A stretch of 64,000 nucleotides of DNA from Pinus tabuliformis (GCA_031772625.1 CM062820.1:1073657369-1073721368), one strand, 5' to 3'; shown: positions 11,130 through 22,969, numbered from the stretch's first letter. Translations and numbers: made by a program. Notes: generated from the letters alone by a model not told the origin.

Positions 11130-11822
11130 CGGCACATAATTCAGGAGCGTAGTTTTTGGGAAATTAGAGATGGAAAAACAACCCTTCTCTAGGAAGATGC
11201 ATGGCAACAACTCCCTAAGCTAGAAATCCCTGAATTCTTAGATATCCAAAGAAGCAACCAGGAGCTAGGGAGAACCACAATGAATCAATATTGAAAGCCT
11301 AATGAAAATGACTAGGCGTGGAGAACATGGTTATTCAATGAGACAGATCATATGATAGAAGAAAAAAATAGTTTAAAGGACCTGCGAACACAGCTAACCA
11401 AGAGAAGGATAAGGAAAGTAGAGGATAGTGACCAATTACGTTGGGGAAAGCTTGAAAGAGGCAACTTCACACTTAGAGAAGCAAGAACACACATAGAAGA
11501 TACTGAGCATGAAGAAAAAGTCAAATGGCACAGCAAAGTGTGGGACACCCAACTATGGCCGAAAATCAAAACATTCCTATGGCTCCTAATGCACAGAAAA
11601 ACGCTAACCTGGGAGAATCTGAGGAAAAAAGGTTTCATAGGTCCTTCCCGCTACCCCATGTGTGGAATGGAACAGGAGACCATGAATCACCTCCTCAATA
11701 CTTGTGATTGGGCAGACAGTATATGGAATTGGGCGGAAACCATTCTTCAAAGGACGGATAGGGTTAGGAATTCAATTCAAGAAACAATCGAGAATTGGAG
11801 TGGTAATTTCTCCAATACCTAA
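11130..11822 (+). pseudogene. LINE ORF2 fragment: RT C-terminus and zf-RVT domain
   Basis: The frame begins in the conserved FWEIRDGK region and has stops at about 11190, 11293 and 11312. It is then open from 11352. It contains WPKIKTFLWLLMHRKTLTWENL followed by YPMCGMEQETMNHLLNTC, the zinc-binding reverse transcriptase module (zf-RVT). The first Cys of the usual CPxC is Tyr here (TGC to TAC), so the zinc site is probably broken. The frame ends at 11822, 160 bases before the RNase H frame. Confidence 0.75.
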
Positions 11823-11981
11823 TTGGTTAATTCCATATGGAAACTTATACCAGGGTTCATAGCATGGACAATTTGGAAAGAAAGAAACCGGTGAGTTTTC
11901 CTAAATGGAATAAGAGGCATAAATCACATAAAAGACACAATTCTTCAAAATATCAAGCAAACGATTCTCTCCAAAGGAAGA

Positions 11982-12629
11982 ATGGAACAGGAAAAAAACA
12001 TCTCTATTTTAGACTTACAGATTCTAAAAGCTTTTGAAATTAACATGGGAACCTTCATGTCTTCTTCAAATCGTCGACAAGAGCTAAATATTAATGTGAA
12101 TATCTGGATTCCTCCTCCAACAGGCTTCCTCAAACTCAATTTTGATGGAGCCTCCAGGGGAAATCCAAGAACTATAGGCATTTGTGGTGTTCTTAGGGAC
12201 AACAAAGGGGAAATTCAACACATTTATATTCAAGCTCTAGGTGAAGGGACTAATAATGAAATGGAATTTGCAGTGCTTGAGCAAGGTTTGCGAATCCTCA
12301 AAAGACTGAAATATGGTGACACCGTGGTGGAAGGGGACTCTCAACTGGCGGTTACGGCAACAAGAAGAATGTATACAGGAGCTAAACCAAGTAAATTCAC
12401 ACGGCACTGGAGGCTTGCCAAGGTAACAAAAATCATCGTAGAACACCTATCATGCCTGGACAGATTAATTCTTCATGCAGTTAGACATAAGGCAAATACA
12501 ATGGCAGAACATTTAGCAAACTATGGAATTGATAATCCCTCAGCCAACTTGGACACCTATTGGCAGGAAATCACATGCACGGAGCTGAGAAATAGGTGCA
12601 CTCTTCTTTCGAGGCAGGACATCATTTAA
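11982..12629 (+). pseudogene. LINE ORF2 fragment: RNase H-like (RVT_3) domain
   Basis: A 215-residue open frame holds the acidic motifs expected of an RNase H-like domain: LNFDGASRGNP (first Asp), NNEMEFAVLEQGL (Glu), VVEGDSQLAV (second Asp) and RHKANTMAEHLAN near the end. In plant LINEs this domain follows the zf-RVT module and would degrade the RNA template. It is cut off from the upstream ORF2 frame, so I call it a pseudogene although this block itself is open. Confidence 0.75.
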
Positions 12630-12766
12630 CAAAAGAAGAGGCTTAGGGGTACGAAGAATTTCCCCATATGTGGATAATGAATCCACCCAATCAAAGGGAC
12701 GTGAGGATAAGTGGATGGTAGGCTCAAGGAGTACAAGAAAGGAAGTGGCATTCAATATACAAGAAT

Positions 12767-13411
12767 GTAGGGCTAGTACCAAGGAGCACAACGAACAAAA
12801 ATTATGGGCACTGCCGGCATCAAAATACAAAAGAAGACGCATGGCACTCAGCGAATTGGTTCAAGCGTGGCAGACTTAATAATAAGGATTCAGATTATCA
12901 ACAAAAATGTGGGAATTGGAGTAGTAGTTATTATGAATGGACGTGCGATCATAAGAAGACGAGATGGGATGCCTTAGGCGGTTCATGGTTTCCCTCTTCT
13001 ATAACTACGGATTCTAATCGCAAGAGTAATGCACTACTTTCCAATGGTAATCAACATAGTATTAGTTGTGTTCTTAGAAGGTTTCGAATCTCTATTCTCT
13101 GCCATAGATGCATGGCGCATGAGGGTAGTCGTAATGCCTCAGCAAAGAAAGACTTGCAGAGTGCTTGGGAGGCTTACGAAACAAGAACCTCCCTTAAGGA
13201 AAAGCGCAAAATTAAGGAACTTGAAGCGGTTCCTGCAAAGGAGGAGGAGCACCTTGAGGAACAAGAGTTAGAAAAGGAGATGGAATGGATCCAAGATCCC
13301 AGAATGGCTACCACTCAGGCAACCCAGTTTGTTCGCACTCAGGCGGAGATGTGGCGCATGAAGACTATGTTAGCAAAGGCAATTAGCATGCAAGGGGAGT
13401 ACCTTAATTAG
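12767..13411 (+). pseudogene. Coiled-coil ORF of unit A (LINE 3' coding stretch)
   Basis: The frame runs through VGLVPRSTTNK, a Trp-rich middle (NWSSSYYEW) and a strongly charged segment (KEKRKIKELEAVPAKEEEHL) predicted to be a helical coiled coil, up to a TAG at 13409-13411. The same frame continues after the stop (MLEALDFKLSTLVQQVG) to 13711. I recognise no family. By position it is the C-terminal extension or last frame of the LINE. Copies are in units B and C. Confidence 0.55.
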
Positions 13412-13710
13412 GCTCATCAAACCATCTCCGTTATATCAACAGATCACATGGTGATGCTGGAAGCCCTGGATTTCAAGCTCAGTACTCTGGTGCAGCAAGT
13501 TGGCAATCTCTCCCAAAAGATGAGTGTGCCGATCAGTCTTCTAAGGCACACTATTCACCAGGATTCCTTTGCTATGGGGGAGGGTGCGGAGGAGGGCATG
13601 AGAGCCAGCTAGGGGAAGCGTTCATCTTAGCGCCCACCTCTGCCCAGTAAATCTACTACTTCAGCCAAGCCAGATACCACCACCAAAGATTATGTCATCT
13701 TCGAGCTATA

Positions 13711-14067
13711 ATGGCATGTTTTGACAGTCTCAATTTGCTATTGTTGCTCAGCACTTGTTTTGTTTCTATTTCACAAGTTTACTGGTCACCTAGTTATATC
13801 TCTGTCTCTCAAGTTCACTGGTATTCTACATATTTTGTCTTTGTCTGTCTCAGAGGACCATTTGGTCTACTTTATATATGTTTTCCAGATGTTGGGAAGG
13901 GCACACTGTTTTCCTGGCCCCAACCTTTCTCTATGCCACCTTATGTGGTGTGCATTGGGGTTGTTTTGACATATTTTGCGGCTGTTAAGCATTGTAATTG
14001 GGTAAGGGTGTCTCTCTTTAGTCTGCACGAGCAGACCCTTTTGTTCTCTATGTATTCTATGAATTAA
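13711..14067 (+). CDS. Hypothetical 118-residue hydrophobic ORF, unit A
   Basis: The ATG overlaps the TAA of the preceding frame (TAATG, 13709-13713). The product is rich in Leu, Phe, Tyr, Ser and Cys with several hydrophobic stretches and ends FSMYSMN just before the LINE poly(A). An equally long ORF exists in unit C; unit B is shifted. It may only be LINE 3' untranslated sequence that happens to be open. No family is recognised. Confidence 0.25.
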   Translation: MACFDSLNLLLLLSTCFVSISQVYWSPSYISVSQVHWYSTYFVFVCLRGPFGLLYICFPDVGKGTLFSWPQPFSMPPYVVCIGVVLTYFAAVKHCNWVRVSLFSLHEQTLLFSMYSMN

Positions 14068-14091
14068 TATGAAACGCAGATTTACAAAAAA

Positions 14092-15602
14092 AAAATATTA
14101 TAAACTAAGTTATTATTTATTAATTTTAATTTTTTAATGTAGTTTATTATTAAATCTTTTGATTTTTCTAAGTATATTTTTTTTTGTTTAATTTTGCTTT
14201 AAATATAGTAAAGATTTGTTCGAATTATAAATTTGAGTTTTCTAATTTGTACAATCCAAGTGCTCAAATCATTTTTTAGAGTGCTAAATCATGTATTTAA
14301 AAAAGCATTTTAAATAATGAAAATTTACAATTTTATAAAAAATTATCATGTAATTTCAACCCAAAACTGAAAAATTTCTAATAATTAAATTAGCCCATTT
14401 TTTCCAAGATTAATAAGCTATCTTTTAACAATATAATTTCAATCCCTAAATTGACATCACCATTTTATGTATCTAAAATCTAATGGCATTGATTGATCCA
14501 TATATTTAGGTGGCCAAGCTATTATAACACAGTTGTCAAACTTGCAGTGAGAAAAACTATCTCAGCTGCCATCCACAAATGCTCTTGTCATCATTTTTTA
14601 AGGAAACCCACACCACCTAGAATGACTTGTTGATGGTTGGTAAGGTGGGTTGGCTTTCACTGGTGCTAGATACATCTAGGTCCTGGGGTGTTAACTTATT
14701 TTCCTCGCATATGAGGAAGACAAATTGTTAGCCAAGAAAAATCAGTTTTAGGACATACTCCACCCTCAACATTAATAATTTATAAAAATGTAAACTTCCA
14801 TAAAATTACCAACCTAATTTTTATTTATATAATTTCAATACTTAAAATTAAATCATCATTTTGTGTATTATTAATAATTTATATGTAAACTTTCATTCTT
14901 AGCCAAACCTCATGCTGTTAGATCGTTAACGTGTTTTCTTTATTAAAAAAAAGAACTCATGACAAATTAATTGTATTTTTAAGAAAAAAACAAAATTATA
15001 TATAAACCCATTGAAGCTTGGAAAAATAGAGAGGATAGGGAACTATTGTCACTATCCTCACCAATATTGAATTGCTTAAAATATAAATAAACAGTTAGTG
15101 TCAACATGCTTTGAATGGTCATTATTTATTGATAACATTTAGTATTGCATTTTTTATGTGGCTGGAAATCGAAATACAAACAACGTGAGGCTGAGCCTTG
15201 GTGGAGAAAGAAACAATTCTCGAAATGTTGTTGAGATATTCGGTGGGTCGTGCTCCTCAGAGCAATACATTTATGTATCATAATTGTGTTCGAAGGCATG
15301 GGAAAATATGCGCCACGTGGATGAGAATGGACTATTTTACCCTCTCATATCACTCGTGCAAAAGAGAAGCATAAGTGGGAGGGTTTATAATTTTTAGCGC
15401 CTATTCCAGCTGACCATGCTTTCATACAGTAATGGCATCCAAAGGTCACAATATAATGACATTCCCATTGCCCTTGGCATTCCCGTTGCCCTTGGCTAAC
15501 TGGCTCTTTTTTCATAAGTGATGTGGAGATGAGGAAACCCCGCAGTCCGCGACTAGGCCTCCCTCCAATGCTTCTAGAAGAAGATTGTAGAACCAAGGGG
15601 GC
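14092..15602 (+). other. AT-rich flank and spacer of unit A
   Basis: No gene is seen. It contains a single long form of the AT-rich monomer (from 14262) with a ~290-bp block (about 14605-14905) that is missing from every monomer in unit B. It then continues into the GC-richer unit end. Confidence 0.7.
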
Positions 15603-16307
15603 ATGGCACTCAGAAGCAATTTCACGTTCCCACCATCAACGAAATTGAAGAATTTTTCACTGGTGCAAAGAAACAAGAACATAGGGCTAGTACCAAGGAG
15701 CACAACGAACAAAGATTATGGGCACCGCCGGCATCAAAACACAAAAGAAGACACATGGCACTCAGCGAATTGGTTCAAGCGTGGTAGACTTAATAATAAG
15801 GGTTCAGATTATGAACAAAAATGTGGGAATTGGAGTAGTAGTTATTATGAATGGACGTGCGATCATAAGAAGACGAGATGGGATGCCTTAGGTGGTTCAT
15901 GGTTTCCCTCTTCCATAACTACATATTCTAATCGCAAGAGTAATGCACTACTTTCCAACGTTAATCAGCATAGTATCAGATGTGTTCTCAGAAGGTTTCA
16001 AATCTCTATTCTTTGCCATAGAAGCATGGCGCATGAGGGTATTCATAATGCCTCAGCAAATAAAGACCTGCAGAGTGCTTGGGAGGCTTACGAAACAAGA
16101 ACCTCCCTTAAGGAAAAGCACAAAATTAAGGAACTTGAAGCGATTGTTGCAGAGGAGGAGGAGCACTTGGAGGAACAAGAGTTAGAAAAGGAGATGGAAT
16201 GGATCCAAGATCCCAGAACGGCTACCACTCAGGCAACCCAGTTTGTTCGCACTCAGGTAGAGATGTGGAGCATGAAGACTTTCCCCAGTTTGTTCGCACT
16301 CAGGTAG
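15603..16307 (+). CDS. Chimeric 234-residue ORF across the A/B junction
   Basis: ATG 15603 lies in the flank-derived end of unit A. The frame passes the duplication junction at 15673-15679 and continues in frame into the LINE coiled-coil stretch of unit B (IGLVPRSTTNK onward). It ends early in FALR because a 47-bp direct duplication (16237-16283 repeated at 16284-16330) shifts the frame. The equivalent at the B/C junction has a TAG in place of a CAA codon. This is a new frame made by rearrangement. There is no evidence that it is expressed. Confidence 0.35.
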   Translation: MALRSNFTFPPSTKLKNFSLVQRNKNIGLVPRSTTNKDYGHRRHQNTKEDTWHSANWFKRGRLNNKGSDYEQKCGNWSSSYYEWTCDHKKTRWDALGGSWFPSSITTYSNRKSNALLSNVNQHSIRCVLRRFQISILCHRSMAHEGIHNASANKDLQSAWEAYETRTSLKEKHKIKELEAIVAEEEEHLEEQELEKEMEWIQDPRTATTQATQFVRTQVEMWSMKTFPSLFALR

Positions 16308-17221
16308 AGATGTGGCGCATGAAGACTATGTTAGCAAAGGCAATTAGCATGCAAGGGGAGTACCTTAATTAGGCTCATCAAACAATCTTTGCTATATCAA
16401 CGGATCATACAACGATGCTCGAAGCCCTGGATTTCAAGCTCAGTACTCTGGTGCAACAAGTTGGCAAGCTCTCCCAAAAGATGAGTGTGTCGATCAGTCT
16501 TCTAAGGCACACTATTCACCAGGATTCCTCTGCTGTGGGGGAGGGTGCGGAGGAGGGCATGGGAACTAGCCAGGGGAAGCATTCATCTCAGTGCCCACCT
16601 CTGCCCAGTAAATCTACTACTTCAACCAACCCTGATACCACCACCAAAGATTATGTCATCCTTGAGTTGTAATGGCATGTTTTGACAGTCTCAATTTTCT
16701 ATTGATGCTCAGCACTTGTTTTGTTTCTATTTCGCAAGTTTACTGGTCACCTAGTTATATCTCTGTCTCTCAAGTTCACTAGTCTTCTACATGTTTTGTC
16801 TTTTTCTGTCTCAGAGGACCATTTGGTCTGCTTTATCTATGTTTTCCAGATGCTAGGAAGGGCACTCTGTTTTGCTGGCCCCAAACTTTCTCTATGCCAC
16901 CCTATGTGGTGTGCATTGGGGTTTTTTGACAGATTTTGCGGCTGTTAAGCATTGTAATTGGGCAAGGGTGTCTCTCTTTAGTCCGCACGAGCAGACCCTT
17001 TTGTTCTCTATGTATTCTATGAATTAATATGAAACATTGATTTACAAAAAAAAATTATTATAAACTAAGTTATTATTTATTAATTTTAATTTTTTAACGT
17101 AGTTTATTATTAAATGTTTTGATTTTTTTAAGTATAATTTTTTTTTGTTTAATTTTGCTTTAAATATATTAAAGATTTGTTCGAATTATAAATTTGAGTT
17201 TTCTAATTTGTACAATCCAAG

Positions 17222-19315
17222 TGCTCAAATCATTTTTTAGAATTCTAAATTATGTATTTAAAAAAGCATTTTAAATAATGAAATTTTACAATTTTATAAA
17301 AAAATATCATGTAATTTCAACCCAAAAACCGAAAATGTCTAATAATTAAATTAACCCATTTTTTCCAAGATTAATAAGCTATTTTTTAACAATACAATTT
17401 CAATCCATAAATTGACATCACCGTTTTATGTATCTAAAATCTAATGGCATTGATTGATCCATATATTTAGGGGGCCAAGCTATTATAACATAGTTGTCAA
17501 ACTTGTAGAGAGGATAACTATCTCGGCTGCCATCCACAAATGTTCTTGTCATCATTTTTCAAGGAAAACCACACCATCATTCTTAACCAAATCTCATGTT
17601 GTTAGATCATTAACGTGTTTTCTTTATTAAAAAAAGAACTCTTGTATTTTTAAGAAAAAAACAAAATTATATATAAACCCATGGAAGCTTAGCAAAATAG
17701 AAGGGACTGGGAACTATGGTCACTATCCTCACCAATTTTGAATTGCTCAAATCATTTTTTAGAGTGCTAAATCATGTATTTAAAAAAGCATTTTAAATAA
17801 TGAAATTTTACAATTTTATAAAAAATTATTATGTAATTTCAACCCAAAACCCAAAAATGTCTAGTAATTAAATTAGTCCATATTTTCCAAGATTAATAAG
17901 CTATTTTTTAACAATATAATTTCAATCCCTAAATTGACATCACCATTTTATGTATCTAAAATCTAATGGCATTGATTTATCCATATATTTAGGGGGCCAA
18001 GCTATTATAACACAGTTGTCAAACTTGCAGTGAGGATAACTATCTCTGCTGCCATCCACAAATGCTCTTGTCATCATTTTTCAAGGAAAACCACACCATC
18101 ATTATTAACCAAACCTCATGTTGTTAGATCGTTAACGTGTTTTCTTTATTAAAAAAAGGAACTCTTGTATTTTTAAGTAAAAAACAAAATTATATATAAA
18201 CCCATGGAAGCTTGGCAAAATAGAAAGGACTCCGAACTATGGTCACTATCCTCACCAATCTTGAATTGCTCAAATCATTTTTTAGAGTGCTAAATCATGT
18301 ATTTAAAAAAGCATTTTAAATAATGAATTTTTACAATTTTATAAAAAAAATTCATGTAATTTCAACCCAAAACCCAAAAATGTCTAATAATTAAATTAGC
18401 CCATTTTTTCCAAGATTAATAAGCTATTTTTTAACAATATAATTTCAATCCCTAAATTGACATCATTGTTTTATGTATCTAAAATCTAATGGCATTGATT
18501 GATCCATATATTTAGGGGGCCAAGCTATTATAACACAGTTGTCAAACTTGCAGTGAGGATAACTATCTCGACTGCCATCCACAAATGTTCTTGTCATCAT
18601 TTTTCAAGGAAAACCACACCATCATTCTTAACCAAACCTCATGTTGTTAGATCGTTAATGTGTTTTCTTTATTAAAAAAAAAAAAAACTCTTGTATTTTT
18701 AAGAAAAAAACAAAATTATTTAATTATATATAAAACCATGGAAGCTTGGAAAAATAGAAAGGATTGGGAACTATGGTCACTATCCTCACCAATCTTGAAT
18801 TGCTCAAATCATTTTTTAGAGTGCTAAATCATGTATTTAAAAAAGTAACGAAATTTTACAATTTTATAAAAAATTATCATGTAATTTCAACCGAAAACCC
18901 AAATAATGTCTAATAATTAAATTAGCCCATTTTTTCCAAGATTAATAAGCTATTTTTTAACAATATAATTTCAATCCCTAAATTGACATCGCCGTTTTAT
19001 GTATCTAAAATCTAATGGCATTGATTGATCCATATATTTAGGGGGCCAAGCTATTATAACACAGTTGTCAAACTTGCAGTGAGGATAACTATCTCGGCTG
19101 CCATCCACAAATGCTCTTGTCATCATTTTTCAAGGAAAACCACACCATCATTCTTAACCAAACCTCATGCTATTAGATTGTTAACGTGTTTTATTTATTA
19201 AAAAAGAACTCTTGTATTTTTAAGAAAAAAAACAAAATTATATGTAAACCCATGGAAGCTTGGTAAAATAGAAAGGACTGCGAACTATGGTCACTATCCT
19301 CACCAATATTGAATT
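17222..19315 (+). repeat. Four-monomer AT-rich tandem array in unit B
   Basis: The monomers start at GCTCAAATCATTTTTTAGA: 17222-17744 (523 bp), 17745-18267 (523), 18268-18801 (534) and 18802-19315 (514). Each includes a block ending in GTCACTATCCTCACCAAT. Units A and C hold only one, longer, monomer. All four B monomers share the same internal deletion. Confidence 0.9.
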
Positions 19316-19948
19316 GCTTAAAATATAAATAAACAGTTAGTGTCAACATGCTTTGAATGGTCATTATTTATTGATAACATTTAGTATTGCATTTTTTATG
19401 TGGCTGGAAATTGAAATACAGACAACATGAGGCTGAGCGTTGGTGGAGAAAGAAACAGTTCTCAAAATGTGGTTGAGATATTCGGTGGGTGGTTCTCCTC
19501 AGAGCAGTACATATATGTATCATAATTGTGTTCGAAGGCATGGGAAAAGATGCGACGTGCGGATGATAATGGACTATTTTACCCTGTCATATCACTCGTG
19601 CAAAAGAGAAGCATAAGTGGGAGGGTTTATAATTTTCAACACCTATTTTAGCTGACCATGCTTTCACAGACTAATGGCATCCAAAGGTCACAATATAATG
19701 ACATTCCCATTGCCCTTGGCATTCCCGTTGCCCTTGGCTAACTGAATTTTTTCTTCATAAGTGACGTGGAGATGATGGAAACCCCACAGTCCACGACTAG
19801 GCCTCCCTCCAATGCTTCTAGAAGAAGATTGCAGAACAGAGGGGGCATGGCACTCGGAAGCAATTTCATGTTCCCACCATCAACGAAATTGAAGATTTTT
19901 TTGCTAGTGTAGAGAAACAAGAACATAGGGCTAGTAACAAGGAGCACA

Positions 19949-20719
19949 ATGAACAAAAATTATGGGCACCTCCAGCATCAAAACATAAAAGAAGACACAT
20001 GGCACTCAGCGAATTGGTTCAATCGTGGCAAGCTTAATAATAAGTATTCAGATTATCAACAAAAATGTTGGAATTGGAGTAGTAGTTATTATGAATGGAG
20101 GTGCGATCATAAGAGGACGAGATGGGATGCCTTAGGAGGTTCATGGTTTCCCTCTTCTATAACTATGGGTTCTAATTGCAAGAGTAATGCACTACTTTCC
20201 AATGGAAATCAACATAGTATCAGTTGTGTTCTCAAAAGGTTTCAAATCTCTATTCTCTGCCATAGAAGCATGGCGCATGAGGGTATTCATAATGCCTCAG
20301 CAAATAAAGACCTACGGAGTGCTCGGGAGGCTTACGAAACAAGAACCTCCCTTAAGGAAAAGCACAAAATTAAGGAACTTGAAGCGATTATTGCAGAGGA
20401 GGAGGAGCACCTGGAGGAACAAGAGTTAGAAAAGGAGATGGAATGGATCCAAGATCCCAGAACGACTACCACTCGGGAAACCCAGTTTGTTCGCACTCAG
20501 GTGGAGAAGTCGCGCATGAAGACTATGTTAGCAAAGGCAATTAGCATGCAAGGGGATTACCTTAATGAGGCTCATCAAACCATCTCCATTATATCAACGG
20601 ATCACACGGTGATGTTGGAAGCCCTGGATTTCAAGCTCAGTACTCTGGTGCAGCAAGTTGGCAATCTCTCCCAAAAGATGAGTGTGCCGATCAGTGTTCT
20701 AAGGCACACTATTCACTAG
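19949..20719 (+). CDS. Hypothetical coiled-coil ORF of unit C (256 residues)
   Basis: This is the best-preserved copy of the LINE 3' coding stretch. It has a basic, Trp- and Asn-rich N-terminal half with WHSANWFNRG and NWSSSYYEW, then a charged helix (about residues 120-180: KEKHKIKELEAIIAEEEEHL) and a second amphipathic segment (MLEALDFKLSTLVQQVG). It stops at TAG 20717-20719, where unit B has CAG. It could represent the C-terminal part of a LINE protein. I recognise no domain, and it is probably not a host gene. Confidence 0.4.
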   Translation: MNKNYGHLQHQNIKEDTWHSANWFNRGKLNNKYSDYQQKCWNWSSSYYEWRCDHKRTRWDALGGSWFPSSITMGSNCKSNALLSNGNQHSISCVLKRFQISILCHRSMAHEGIHNASANKDLRSAREAYETRTSLKEKHKIKELEAIIAEEEEHLEEQELEKEMEWIQDPRTTTTRETQFVRTQVEKSRMKTMLAKAISMQGDYLNEAHQTISIISTDHTVMLEALDFKLSTLVQQVGNLSQKMSVPISVLRHTIH

Positions 20720-20868
20720 GATTCCTCTGCTGTGGGGGACTGTGCGGAGGAGGGCACAGGAACCAGCCAGGGGAAGCGTTAATCTCAGAACCCACCTTTG
20801 CCCAGTAAATCTACTGCTTCAGCCAACCCGGATACCACCACCAAAGATTATGTCATCCTCGAGCTGTA

Positions 20869-21225
20869 ATGGCATGTTTTGACAGTCTCAATTTGTTATT
20901 GATGCTCAGCACTTGTTTTTTTTTGGTTTCGCAAGTTTACTGGTCACCTAGTTATATCTTTGTCTCTCAAGTTCACTGGTCTTCTACATGTTTTGTCTTT
21001 ATCTATCTCGGAGGACCATTTGGCCTGCTTTATCTATGTTTTCCAGATGCTAGGAAGGGCACTCTATTTTGCTGGCCCCAACCTTTCTCTATGCCACCCT
21101 ATGTGGTGTGCATTGGGGTTGTTTTGACAGATTTTGTGGCTGTTAAGCATTGTAATTGGGCAAGGGTGTCTCTCTTTAGTCCGCACGAGCAGACCCTTTT
21201 GTTCTCTATGTATTCTATGAATTAA
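20869..21225 (+). CDS. Hypothetical 118-residue hydrophobic ORF, unit C
   Basis: This is a counterpart of the 13711-14067 ORF, with the same length, the same TAATG overlap with the preceding stop and the same FSMYSMN end. Conservation of an open frame in two of three units is weak evidence for coding. Confidence 0.25.
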   Translation: MACFDSLNLLLMLSTCFFLVSQVYWSPSYIFVSQVHWSSTCFVFIYLGGPFGLLYLCFPDARKGTLFCWPQPFSMPPYVVCIGVVLTDFVAVKHCNWARVSLFSPHEQTLLFSMYSMN

Positions 21226-22827
21226 TATGAAACGTTGATTTACAATTTTTTATTATTATAAACTAAGTTATTATTTATTAATTTTGATTTTTTAACGTAG
21301 TTTATTATTAAATGTTTTCATTTTTTTTAAGTATATCCTTTTTGTTTAATTTTGCTTTAAATATAGTAAAGATTTGTTCGAATTATAAATTTGAGCTTTC
21401 TAATTTGTACAATCCAGGTGCTCAAATCATTTTTTAGAGTGCTAAATCATGTATTTAAAAAGGCATTTTAAATAACAAAATTTTACAATTTTATAAAAAA
21501 TTATCATGTAATTTCAACCCAAAACCCAAAAATGTCTAATAATTAAATTAGCCCATTTTTTCCAAGATTAATAAGCTATTTTTTAACAATATAATTTCAA
21601 TCCCTAAATTGACATCACCGTTTTATGTATCTAAAATCTAATGGCATTGATTGATCCATATATTTAGGGGGCCAAGCTATTATAACATAGTTGTCAAACT
21701 TGCAGTGAGGATAACTATCTCGGCTGCCATCCACAAATGCTCTTGTCATCATTTTTTAAGGAAAACCACAGCACCTGGAATGACTTGTTGGTGGTCCATA
21801 AGGTGGGTTGGCTTTCACTGGTGCTAGATACATCTAGGTCTTGGCGTGTTAGCTTATTTTCCTCGCATATGAAGAAGACAATTTGTTAGCCAAGAAAAAG
21901 AAGTTTTAGGACATACTCCACCCTCAACATTAATAGTTTATAAAAATGTAAACTTCCATAAAATTACTAACCTAATTTTTATTTATATAATTTCAATACT
22001 TAAAATTAAATGATCATTTTATATATTATTAATAATTTATATGTAAAATTTCATTCTTAACCAAACCTCATGATGTTAGATCGTTAACATGTTTTCTTTA
22101 TTAAAAAAATAACTCTTGTATTTTTAAGAAAAAAACAAAATTATATATAAACCCGTGGAAGCTTGGTAAAATAGAAAGGACTGGGAACTATGGTCACTAT
22201 CCTCACCAATCTTGAATTGCTTAAAATATAAATAAATAGTTACTGTCAACATGCTTTGAATGGTCATTATTTATTGATAACATTTAGTATTGCATTTTTT
22301 ATGTGGCTGGAAAATTGAAATACAGACAACGTGGGGTTGAGCATTGGTGGAGAAAGAAACACTTCTCGAAATTTGGTTGAGATATCCGGTGGGTCGTGCT
22401 CCTCAGAGCAGTACATATATGTATCATGATTGTGTTCGAAGGCATGGGAAAAGATGCACTGCGCAGATGAGAATGGTCTATTTTACCATCTCATATCGTT
22501 CGTGCAAAAGAGAAGCATAAGTGGGAGGGTTTATAATTTTTAGTGCCTATTTCAGCTGACCATGCTTTCACAGACTAATGGCATCCAAAGGTCACAATAT
22601 AATGACATTCCCATTGCCCTTGGCATTCTCGTTGCCCTTGCCTAACTGGATTTTTTCTTCATAAGTGACGTGGAGATGATGGAAACCCCGCGGTCCATGA
22701 CTAGGCCTCCCTCCAACGCTTCTAGAAGAAGATTGTAGAACCAAGGGGGCATGGCACTCGGAAGCAATTTCACGTTCCCACCATTAATGAAATTGAAGAA
22801 TTTTTCACTGGTGTAGAGAAACAAGAA

Positions 22828-22964
22828 AAAATATGATTTAATAGTTGGAAATAACCAACCATTCAATTTAAGATTGCGCAATTACTCATATATTGTAGTT
22901 GTTGAATATTTATTAAGTTGAAGTGTGCTCGGGTGTTTTTATTATTATTTAATTATAGGCGACA
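22828..22964. other. Short host spacer between triplication and E2
   Basis: AT-rich with no gene seen. It ends in the E2 target duplication AGTGT (22965-22969). Confidence 0.6.
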
Positions 22965-22969
22965 AGTGT

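Larger units (their letters stand above)
11075..14091 (+). mobile_element. 3' portion of an L1-type LINE
   Basis: RT-proximal coding (FWEIRDGKTTLL at about 11150), a zinc-binding RVT domain, an RNase H domain, a further coiled-coil-coding stretch and a terminal ...ATTTACAAAAAAAAA run at 14075-14091 appear in the order expected for a plant LINE. The 5' part, including the RT core, is absent. The left edge abuts the inferred E3 LTR end. The last 1.3 kb (from 12759) belongs to unit A of the triplication. Confidence 0.75.
12759..22827 (+). repeat. Direct triplication (units A, B, C)
   Basis: There are three head-to-tail units: A 12759-15672, B 15673-19916 and C 19917-22820. Each begins with ACAAGAA and starts inside the LINE 3' coding stretch. 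It then runs through the LINE poly(A) end and an AT-rich flank to a ~500-bp segment ending in AGAAACAAGAA. Unit C stops at the same ACAAGAA (22821-22827) before unrelated DNA. B is about 1.3 kb longer because of its monomer array. B and C share substitutions not found in A. Confidence 0.9.

Noticed and set aside
12759-22827. CRISPR-like or transposon terminal repeats for the triplication
   Set aside because: Units are kilobases long, carry LINE ends inside them and have only a 7-bp common boundary; there are no spacers or inverted termini.
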